Shown: one piece after another, positions 1-5,108 of the stretch
How the letters are laid out: each line of letters opens with the position of its first letter
Numbering within the stretch: the first letter of the stretch is position 1
DNA from: Acidobacteriota bacterium
GTDB lineage: Bacteria; Acidobacteriota; Vicinamibacteria; Fen-336
Assembly: GCA_003155335.1 (NCBI GenBank)
Contig: PMCG01000026.1
Coordinates: 479 to 7,229 of the forward strand
DNA length: 6,751 bases
Direction: 5' to 3'
Translations under genes and position numbers: made by a program
The notes under the pieces: generated by a model
The model's database searches: none
What the model saw: only the letters and a program-made list of their open reading frames with translations
Told to the model about the DNA's origin: nothing

Positions 1-2586
1 CTGCTCTCGGGCGCGCCCGGCGCGGCCCTGGACCCGCAGACGAGCATCACACAGTACATTGTGGATCACTGGCAAGAGAATGTCGGGCTGCCCCAGAAGT
101 GGGTCACCACGATCATCCAAACTCGCGACGGATATCTCTGGGTCGGGACGAAGGGCGGGATCGCGCGCTTCGACGGCGTGCGCTTCAAGGTGTATGACGA
201 TCTCCATGCCAACCAGCTCAAGGAGGCCGAGGTTTGGGCGATCGCCGAGGATGACGATTCCTCGATTTGGATCGGTACGTATGGCGGTGGGTTGAGCCAC
301 CTTCTCAAGGACGGGTCGTTCGTCACCCTCACGACCAAGGATGGATTGCCCTGCGAAAACGTGACCGCGCTCCAGAAGAGCGCCGACGGGAGTTTGTGGA
401 TCGGCACGCCGAAGGGTTTGGCGCGGCGCAGGGACGGAAAGCTCGCAGCGTACACGACCGCGGATGGCTTGCCGGGAAACGGCGTTCAGGCCCTGTATCT
501 CGATAGGGAAGGCGTGCTCTGGATCGGCACGGATCGCGGTCTGGCCTCCTATGCATCCGGCCGCTTCACGAATCAGAGCGCCAAGCTCGCCGGCGCCCTC
601 GATGCTTCCGTGAATGCCATCGCCGGTAGCGGCCGGGAGGGGCTGTGGATCGGGGGCGGCGGCCGAGAGTTGGGGGGCGGCAGCCGAGACTTCGGCCTGA
701 GCCGTCTGAAGGACGGCGTGCTCACGAGATACACGACGAGGGACGGGCTGCCCTCGGACAGCGTTACCTCCATCGCCATTGACCTCGATGGCACCGTCTG
801 GATCGGTACGTTCGGCGGGTTGTGCCGCTACCGGCGTGGACGATTCGAGGCATTCCAGCCCGAAGTGAGCGGACCTGGCGACCAGCGCGCGTTCGAGCCC
901 GTGTCTCTGCGCCGCATTCAGTCGCTGTTCGCCGATCGAGAGGGCAGCTTGTGGGTCGGCACGCGCATCGACGGCCTGGCGCGTCTGCGGGACAGCACAT
1001 TTCTCCATTTGACCGGCGACGCGCCGGGTGGGGCGGCAATCCCGCTGAACTCGGTCTTCGAGGACCGCCACGGTGCAATGTGGATTGGGACGCCACAGGA
1101 TTTCCGAAGCGTGAGGGATGGCGCGCTCACCACATACACGTTGCCCGAGAACCCGGAGGCCAATACGTTCGCCGAGGATCGGGGAGGCGCTCTCTGGATC
1201 GGGACAACGTCGGGCGTGTTCAGACTGCTGGCCGGAAAGCCTGTTCGAGTCCCTCTCGGCCCGTTGGACAAGCTGCTGATTGGCATTCTGGTCAGCGGTG
1301 CGCGCGGCGACATGTGGATTGGCACGCGCTCGAAAGGTCTCTACCGCTACTCCGGTGGCGACGTGACTCGCTATCTCACCAGCGATGGCCTGGCCGGAGA
1401 TCAGATCCGCGGCCTGGCCTTCGACAGCGCCGGAGGCTTGTGGATCGCGACACGCGACGGCGGTGTGAGCTGTCTGCGCGACGGTCATTTCAAGAACTAC
1501 GGTTTGGCCGAGGGCTTGCCCTGTCTTGCGGCCCAGGCCCTCTATGTCGATCGCGAGGACGTGGTCTGGATCGCCACGCACCGCGGCTTGTGCCGCATCA
1601 AGCGGAAGGACGGCGCTACTCAGGTCACCGTCCTGACCGCTGAAAACGGTCTGCCGAACAACTATTTCTATCAGATCGTCGAGGACGACCAGGCCAACCT
1701 CTGGTTGACGCACGGACGGGGGATCGTGCGCATCTCGAAAAGGGAATTGAACGACGTTGCGGACAAGGCGGCGCGGATGGTGAGCCCCATGCTGTTCGGC
1801 TCCGAGAGCGGGCTGCGTAGCACGGCGATGTCCGTCTCGAACCAACCGATGGCATGGAAGACGCGTGCCGGCCGGCTCTGGTTCGCCACGCAGCGTGGCG
1901 CCGCCATCGTCGACACCAGCACGATCGCTCACAATCCAGTTGCGCCGCCGGTGCACATCGAGGAGGTGAATGCCAACTTGCGGCAGTACGAGCACGTGGA
2001 CGGACTTGTCCTGCCGCCTGGTCGCGGCGATGTCGAGATCCGGTACACGGGGCTGAGCTTCCTGGCGCCGCTGCACGTGCGCTTCAAGTACATCCTGGAA
2101 GGTTTCGACAAGGCTTGGCAGGACGCTGGCGCGCGTCGTGTCGCGTACTACACGAACATCCCGCCGGGTCAATACACCTTCCGCGTCATCGGCTGCAACA
2201 ACGACGGCGTCTGGAACACCGAGGGGGCCTCCTTTTCCTTCCGCCTGCTGCCGCGCTGGTACCAGACGCGAGTGTTCCTTGTCCTCACGGGACTGACCGG
2301 AGTCGCGATGGTGGTGGGTCTGTACCGCCTGCGAGTGCGTCGGCACATTCGCATGGAGCATGAGCTGCAGGAGCGGGTCACGACAGCCCTCGCGGACATC
2401 AAGACGCTACACGGCCTGCTGCCGATCTGCGCGTGGTGCAAGAAGGTCCGCGACGACACTGGCTACTGGAACCAAATCGAGGAATACGTAGGCGAGCACA
2501 GCCAAGCGGAGTTCTCTCACGGCATCTGTCCCGATTGCAAGGCGAAGTACGGCCCCCGTTCCGCGGAGAGCGGCCACCCGGGCTGA
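1..2586 (+). CDS. Reg_prop/Y_Y_Y beta-propeller membrane sensor with C-terminal double-CxxC module (5' end missing)
   Basis: This is a transmembrane sensor of the two-component-regulator propeller type; 861 residues are visible. The frame is open from base 1 and starts in what looks like the end of a signal peptide (SGAPGAA then LDPQ), so the true start is upstream. The GTG at 61 has no ribosome binding site and falls inside the conserved QY..D.W....GLPQ opening of these proteins. Fourteen W-[IV]-[GA]-type blade motifs have Trp at visible residues 47, 90, 133, 174, 216, 267, 318, 361, 399, 439, 481, 523, 568 and 627, which fits two seven-bladed propellers. A Y_Y_Y domain follows (about 652-755; motifs FKYILEGFDKAW and YTNIPPGQYTFRV), then one membrane span (about 757-777) and a short charged coil. 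The last 60 residues carry LLPICAWCKK and GICPDC. By family topology the propellers are periplasmic and the tail cytoplasmic. No HisKA, HATPase, GGDEF or HTH domain is present. The ligand is unknown. Confidence 0.94.
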   Translation: MLSGAPGAALDPQTSITQYIVDHWQENVGLPQKWVTTIIQTRDGYLWVGTKGGIARFDGVRFKVYDDLHANQLKEAEVWAIAEDDDSSIWIGTYGGGLSHLLKDGSFVTLTTKDGLPCENVTALQKSADGSLWIGTPKGLARRRDGKLAAYTTADGLPGNGVQALYLDREGVLWIGTDRGLASYASGRFTNQSAKLAGALDASVNAIAGSGREGLWIGGGGRELGGGSRDFGLSRLKDGVLTRYTTRDGLPSDSVTSIAIDLDGTVWIGTFGGLCRYRRGRFEAFQPEVSGPGDQRAFEPVSLRRIQSLFADREGSLWVGTRIDGLARLRDSTFLHLTGDAPGGAAIPLNSVFEDRHGAMWIGTPQDFRSVRDGALTTYTLPENPEANTFAEDRGGALWIGTTSGVFRLLAGKPVRVPLGPLDKLLIGILVSGARGDMWIGTRSKGLYRYSGGDVTRYLTSDGLAGDQIRGLAFDSAGGLWIATRDGGVSCLRDGHFKNYGLAEGLPCLAAQALYVDREDVVWIATHRGLCRIKRKDGATQVTVLTAENGLPNNYFYQIVEDDQANLWLTHGRGIVRISKRELNDVADKAARMVSPMLFGSESGLRSTAMSVSNQPMAWKTRAGRLWFATQRGAAIVDTSTIAHNPVAPPVHIEEVNANLRQYEHVDGLVLPPGRGDVEIRYTGLSFLAPLHVRFKYILEGFDKAWQDAGARRVAYYTNIPPGQYTFRVIGCNNDGVWNTEGASFSFRLLPRWYQTRVFLVLTGLTGVAMVVGLYRLRVRRHIRMEHELQERVTTALADIKTLHGLLPICAWCKKVRDDTGYWNQIEEYVGEHSQAEFSHGICPDCKAKYGPRSAESGHPG
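2407..2586 (+). other. Double-CxxC, zinc-ribbon-like C-terminal output module
   Basis: The end of the sensor reads LLPICAWCKKVRDDTGYW, then an acidic and aromatic stretch, then EFSHGICPDCKAKYG. The Cys pairs are at visible residues 810/813 and 843/846, separated by 29 residues. This spacing would suit a single bound metal ion. From memory, a closely similar tail (LLPIC..CKKIRDD.GYW.QIE and FSHGICP.C) ends many PAS, response-regulator and propeller proteins of environmental bacteria, usually after a coiled coil as here. Its biochemical function is not known to me. Metal binding is inferred from the Cys arrangement only. Confidence 0.75.
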
Positions 2587-2714
2587 CGGAGCGAGGCCTC
2601 GACGAAAGAGAAGCCCGTCAAGAAACGGCAGTGCGCGGCGAGCCGGGCGTGGTTGATAGTGTGGCGGCCAGCTCAAGATCATCGCGTACCTGCACGATTT
2701 GTCTTCACTTGACA

Positions 2715-2769
2715 GCCAGGGGCCTGATAGGCGTTAGCAGTAAGTGTTAGCGGCCTTGACGCCCCTGGC
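2715..2769. repeat. 9-bp perfect inverted repeat enclosing a GTTAGC direct repeat
   Basis: GCCAGGGGC at 2715-2723 is the exact reverse complement of GCCCCTGGC at 2761-2769, with a 37-base interval. Inside lie two GTTAGC copies at 2733-2738 and 2746-2751, 13 bases apart start to start. The right arm overlaps the -35-like box TTGACG at 2756-2761 by one base, so the element could be an operator. It could also be a degenerate dispersed palindromic repeat. The half-sites show no attC-type inverted core, so an integron cassette site is not supported. Confidence 0.4.
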
Positions 2770-2784
2770 GCCACGGTGTAGTGT
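2756..2784 (+). promoter_or_regulatory. Candidate sigma70-type promoter upstream of the PLBD-like gene
   Basis: TTGACG at 2756-2761 matches five of six bases of the -35 consensus. It lies 17 bases before TAGTGT at 2779-2784, which matches three of six -10 bases and is directly preceded by TG. Transcription would begin near 2791 and give a leader of about 245 bases before the ATG at 3036. A second TTGACA at 2709-2714 has a perfect -35 but no acceptable -10 at the right distance. This is a pattern match only; the -10 box is weak. Confidence 0.35.
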
Positions 2785-2802
2785 GGTGTCTCTTCCACGG
2801 TG
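2771..2802. repeat. Direct repeat CCACGGTG, 24-base period
   Basis: CCACGGTG occurs at 2771-2778 and again at 2795-2802. The first copy lies between the candidate -35 and -10 boxes, and the second falls just after the predicted transcription start. Such placement would suit an activator or repressor site, but no regulator family can be named from eight bases. Confidence 0.35.
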
Positions 2803-2823
2803 AGATCAGAGGTCACAAGCCGC

Positions 2824-2836
2824 TGCGAAGTTCGCA
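2824..2836. promoter_or_regulatory. 13-bp perfect palindrome, possible operator
   Basis: TGCGAA, a central G, then TTCGCA form an exact 6-1-6 palindrome about 35-45 bases downstream of the predicted transcription start. Perfect two-fold symmetry suits binding of a dimeric repressor. It has a CGAA..TTCG core faintly like some LexA boxes, but it does not match a LexA consensus I can name with confidence. Confidence 0.4.
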
Positions 2837-2946
2837 CAAACGGCAGTTCCGCCGCCTGTTGGGACTGTTGTCGGCCACCATGGCTCCCCAGGGACCGCCG
2901 CACGTCGCCGGTAGGCCGGCAAGCGTGCCGGCAGCCGCAACCCGGC

Positions 2947-2990
2947 AGGTCAAGAATTTCTATAGGTCAACGCCCCAAGGACGGTGACCT
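2947..2990. repeat. Cluster of AGGTCA half-sites
   Basis: AGGTCAA is present at 2947-2953 and 2964-2970 as a direct repeat with a 17-base period. The inverse TGACCT is at 2985-2990, and a further AGGTCA lies upstream at 2810-2815. The cluster surrounds an unusually A/T-rich patch (2951-2964) in otherwise GC-rich DNA, 45-90 bases before the start codon. It may be an operator or an additional promoter region; neither is proven. Confidence 0.35.
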
Positions 2991-2996
2991 GTTCCC

Positions 2997-3013
2997 AGCA
3001 AGCGCTGCTTGCT
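2997..3013 (+). other. Leader hairpin just upstream of the ribosome binding site
   Basis: AGCAAGC (2997-3003) pairs perfectly with GCTTGCT (3007-3013) around a three-base loop. The stem ends eight bases before the AGGAGG at 3022-3027. In the mRNA it would sit beside the ribosome landing site and might affect initiation or stability. A second leader hairpin, GCCGGCA with TGCCGGC and a four-base loop, lies at 2915-2932. Confidence 0.4.
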
Positions 3014-3021
3014 CCTTCGAC

Positions 3022-3027
3022 AGGAGG
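3022..3027 (+). promoter_or_regulatory. Ribosome binding site that fixes the start at 3036
   Basis: A perfect AGGAGG lies eight bases before the ATG at 3036. This excludes the in-frame TTG at 3009, which would place the Shine-Dalgarno sequence inside the coding region. Confidence 0.85.
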
Positions 3028-3035
3028 ATGTCGTC

Positions 3036-4832
3036 ATGCGTGTAGCGAAGTGGATCACCATCAATAGAGTCGCGCTGCTGGCCCTCGGGCTGGGGTGCGG
3101 CGGGCAAAGCTCGTACGGCGCCAGCTTGACTGGACCGACCGCGGCCACGTCCGCTCCCGGCGTCGACAGCATGCGCGCGCCGGAGGTGTCGGGCTTCGTC
3201 AACACACCGCCGGTCGTCTACGCCCTGAGCAGCGACGCGACGGGCGTCTCGGAGGTCGTGAACAACATCCCCAACCTGACGGTGGTTTCCAAGGACCGCC
3301 AGGTGCTCAAGGCCGAGTACCAGGCCGGCTTCATCCAGGGGCACATGCAGGGCAAGTCGATCCGCGACGCCCGGGACAACGCCTGGGTGGGGCTGCTCTA
3401 CGACGGGTCGGAAATGCCCGTCGACCAGGTCGTGGTGGTGAACTCCATCGTCAACCAGAACTTCAACTTCTTCCTCCACTACCTCCGGACAGCGCCCGAT
3501 CGCCCGGCGGCCCGCGGCCTCACGCGGCTCTTGTTCCGCATGCTGGGCATCTACCACGGAGCCACGCGCGCCCATCCCGCGAACCTGGACTTCTCGGGCA
3601 GGTTCCTGCCGGACGCAAGTTACTTCCGGCCGGCGGAGCTCGTGACCGGCTACGGCACGCCGGCCCTCACCTTCATGGACGTCTACTTCACCAACGCGGT
3701 CGAGGACGTCACGGACGTCTATTGGAACCTGCCGGCACCCGCAGCGACGGAGGCCGCCGCTGCGACAACGCTCACGGCCGCCCGGGCGGCACCCGCCCAC
3801 CGGATCCCCCGGAATCCGTTCTGGAGGAACGTGAACCCGCTCCGGTGCAGCGCCTTCCTCAAGCGGGCGAAGAACGGAGACCTGATCCTGGCGCACAACA
3901 GCTGGTTTTTTTTCATGTCCCAGACGATGAGCATGACCATCGACGTCAACGGCGATCGGGTGAGCATGAACACACTCAGCCCCGGCCTGATCGGATCGCT
4001 CACGGACTTCGGCTTCAACAACAAGGGGCTGATGTTCAACGAGACCACCAATGCGTACGGCTACACCGAGGCCAAGGCGGACGGCATCTTCATCTTCTGG
4101 CGCGCGGCGCTGGCCGAAGAGCTAGCCGGATCCCTGGACGAGTTCTTCCACGACATCTCGATCGACAACACCGGCACGTACATGAACGCGTACATGGTCG
4201 CGGACGCCAACAGCGGCGAGATGGGCCTGGTGGACATGTCGTACAAGAGCTTCGTCTTCTTCCGCTCCAACGGCGGGCCCTACACGGTCACGACGCTCCC
4301 GCCGGGCCAGGCCGCCGACTACGACACGACCATGGTCACCCCCGACTACATCCTGGGCTTCAACTATCCGCCCTCGGCGCTGGTGCAGAGCGAGCTCCAG
4401 GCGGGTCCTCCGGATTGGGTGGATCGCGTCACCGAGCTGGGCCTGCTGGTCCCGGACGTCGAGGACGTCGCGTCGGCCAAGGCCGTCATCACCAACACCG
4501 ACCCTCAGCCTCGGGGCGCGATCTACTCCCGCTTCGACCTGGCTGACGAGAACGGCATTCCGATCGGCCCTCACCCGGAGTACGGCACCGCGCCGTTCGG
4601 CGCGATTGACGCCAAGGTCGTCACGGCCACGATGGTTCGCCAGGCCAATCGGCTCTCCGGGACCATCGATCTCGCCTCGCCCGCGTCCAGCTTCTGGATG
4701 CGCTGGGGCACCCCGTACTACGAGGGCAAGCCCTTCATCTGGAGCGAGTCGGCGTTCGCCAGCTGGCCCCACCCCGGCGTTCCCAACGTGCTCGGCGGGA
4801 CCTTCACCCGCCTCAAGCTCCACCTAAAGTAA
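3036..4832 (+). CDS. Exported phospholipase B-like (PLBD/laminin A family) Ntn hydrolase
   Basis: This complete 598-residue protein probably acts outside the cytoplasm as an amide or ester hydrolase. A Sec-type signal peptide covers about residues 1-29 (basic start, then VALLALGLG). Cys21 might be lipidated, but the -3 residue is Gly, so a lipobox is doubtful. Family marks include an N-terminal GFIQGHMQGKSI (98-109), the proposed nucleophile Cys271 in RCSAFL followed by GDLILAHNSW (His287), TGTYMNAYMVAD (Asn384), YSRFDLADENG, FGAIDAKVV (521-529) and PFIWSES (566-572). Eukaryotic PLBDs have corresponding SCSAL, DLLVAHNTW, SGTYNNQWMIVD, GGIDVKV and PFQWSTSPF segments. Those enzymes are lysosomal, of similar length, and self-cleave just before the catalytic Cys. 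An Ala/Pro-rich segment (233-255) lies shortly before Cys271. Phospholipase activity is uncertain even for characterised members. An N-acyl amidase or a C45-like acyltransferase relative is the alternative. Confidence 0.88.
   Translation: MRVAKWITINRVALLALGLGCGGQSSYGASLTGPTAATSAPGVDSMRAPEVSGFVNTPPVVYALSSDATGVSEVVNNIPNLTVVSKDRQVLKAEYQAGFIQGHMQGKSIRDARDNAWVGLLYDGSEMPVDQVVVVNSIVNQNFNFFLHYLRTAPDRPAARGLTRLLFRMLGIYHGATRAHPANLDFSGRFLPDASYFRPAELVTGYGTPALTFMDVYFTNAVEDVTDVYWNLPAPAATEAAAATTLTAARAAPAHRIPRNPFWRNVNPLRCSAFLKRAKNGDLILAHNSWFFFMSQTMSMTIDVNGDRVSMNTLSPGLIGSLTDFGFNNKGLMFNETTNAYGYTEAKADGIFIFWRAALAEELAGSLDEFFHDISIDNTGTYMNAYMVADANSGEMGLVDMSYKSFVFFRSNGGPYTVTTLPPGQAADYDTTMVTPDYILGFNYPPSALVQSELQAGPPDWVDRVTELGLLVPDVEDVASAKAVITNTDPQPRGAIYSRFDLADENGIPIGPHPEYGTAPFGAIDAKVVTATMVRQANRLSGTIDLASPASSFWMRWGTPYYEGKPFIWSESAFASWPHPGVPNVLGGTFTRLKLHLK
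3732..3800 (+). other. Ala/Thr/Pro-rich linker ahead of the proposed catalytic Cys
   Basis: Residues 233-255 of the PLBD-like protein are almost only Ala, Pro and Thr with few charged residues, unlike the aromatic-rich sequence on both sides. Cys271, the presumed N-terminal nucleophile after maturation, follows 16 residues later. In PLBD proteins a surface-exposed segment near this position is trimmed after autocleavage. The same role is inferred here. Confidence 0.5.
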
Positions 4833-4848
4833 ACGCAGGAGAACCCAA

Positions 4849-4878
4849 GGGCCGGGAGCGCGTTCGCGCTCCCGGCCC
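4849..4878 (+). terminator. Strong GC-rich stem-loop after the PLBD-like gene
   Basis: Bases 4849-4861 pair perfectly with 4866-4878 (13 bp, all but one G-C) around a GTTC loop, starting 16 bases after the stop codon. Position and strength fit a transcription terminator. However, the next bases are three tandem CCGA units rather than a T-tract, so it may be a U-less terminator or an mRNA 3'-end stabiliser. It separates this gene from the macroglobulin gene. Confidence 0.6.
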
Positions 4879-5043
4879 CGACCGACCGACCGCGTCCTCG
4901 CGACCGTACGGCTTGCTGACGCGCGTGAAGGAGATCATGACAAGCGCGCATAGAGTACCCCGAGACAGGATCGTTGGGCTGAGGCCGGGCGACGCCCGGC
5001 GCGAGTAGGGACCCGAGCGCGGATCCTGCAGCCACTCTGCCGC

Positions 5044-5049
5044 TATACT
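5044..5049 (+). promoter_or_regulatory. Candidate -10 box for the macroglobulin gene
   Basis: TATACT matches five of six bases of the sigma70 -10 consensus and is one of the few A/T-rich patches in this gap. It lies 60 bases before the start codon. No credible TTGACA-like box exists 16-18 bases upstream, so it would need an activator or a different sigma factor. Confidence 0.35.
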
Positions 5050-5096
5050 GGGCGGCGTCACGACCTCAGGCCACCGGGAAGCAAGTGTGCGTGCAT

Positions 5097-5102
5097 AGGA
5101 GG
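5097..5102 (+). promoter_or_regulatory. Ribosome binding site of the macroglobulin gene
   Basis: A perfect AGGAGG stands six bases before the ATG at 5109 and fixes that start. The encoded N-terminus is a good signal peptide, which supports the choice. Confidence 0.85.
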
Positions 5103-5108
5103 CAGGCG

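Larger units (their letters stand above)
2587..3035. other. 449-bp gene-free region with dense repeat and promoter-like structure
   Basis: No convincing gene is present on either strand. No terminator with a T-tract follows the stop of the sensor gene. The middle and right parts hold a promoter-like pair (2756-2784), a 9-bp inverted repeat (2715-2723 with 2761-2769), a direct repeat of GTTAGC (2733 and 2746), a direct repeat of CCACGGTG (2771 and 2795), a 13-bp palindrome (2824-2836), two short hairpins (2915-2932 and 2997-3013) and four AGGTCA half-sites. Most likely this is the regulatory and 5' untranslated region of the downstream hydrolase gene. Confidence 0.6.
4833..5108. other. 276-bp intergenic region between hydrolase and macroglobulin genes
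   Basis: Besides the 13-bp stem-loop, this stretch contains a second hairpin, GCCGGGC (4984-4990) with GCCCGGC (4994-5000) and a three-base loop, then a -10-like box and the ribosome binding site of the next gene. A 23-codon reading frame (4937-5008) follows AAGGAG at 4928-4933, but the spacing is only three bases and the peptide is unremarkable. I do not call it a gene. Confidence 0.5.

Noticed and set aside
61..63. GTG as the start codon of the sensor gene
   Set aside because: The frame is open upstream to base 1, there is no ribosome binding site, and the codon lies within the conserved opening of the first propeller.
2733..2751. GTTAGC pair as an integron attC site
   Set aside because: The copies are direct, not inverted, and no matching complementary core sites are present.
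2880..2987. 35-codon reading frame in the long intergenic region
   Set aside because: No ribosome binding site, biased Ala/Pro/Arg composition, and overlap with hairpin and half-site structure.
3009..3011. TTG as an earlier start of the PLBD-like gene
   Set aside because: It lies upstream of the AGGAGG at 3022, which is ideally spaced for the ATG at 3036, and within the right arm of the leader hairpin.
2967..3896. Long minus-strand reading frame opposite the PLBD-like gene
   Set aside because: Arg/Val/Gly/Asp-rich composition typical of an antisense shadow in GC-rich DNA; the sense frame has clear family motifs.
3095..4546. Long plus-strand frame overlapping the PLBD-like gene
   Set aside because: Arg/Gly/Pro/His-rich and repetitive in composition, with no recognisable motif; a frame shadow of the real gene.
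4937..5008. 23-codon reading frame with AAGGAG upstream
   Set aside because: Spacing of three bases is too short, the peptide is Arg-rich without features, and its end is formed by a hairpin.
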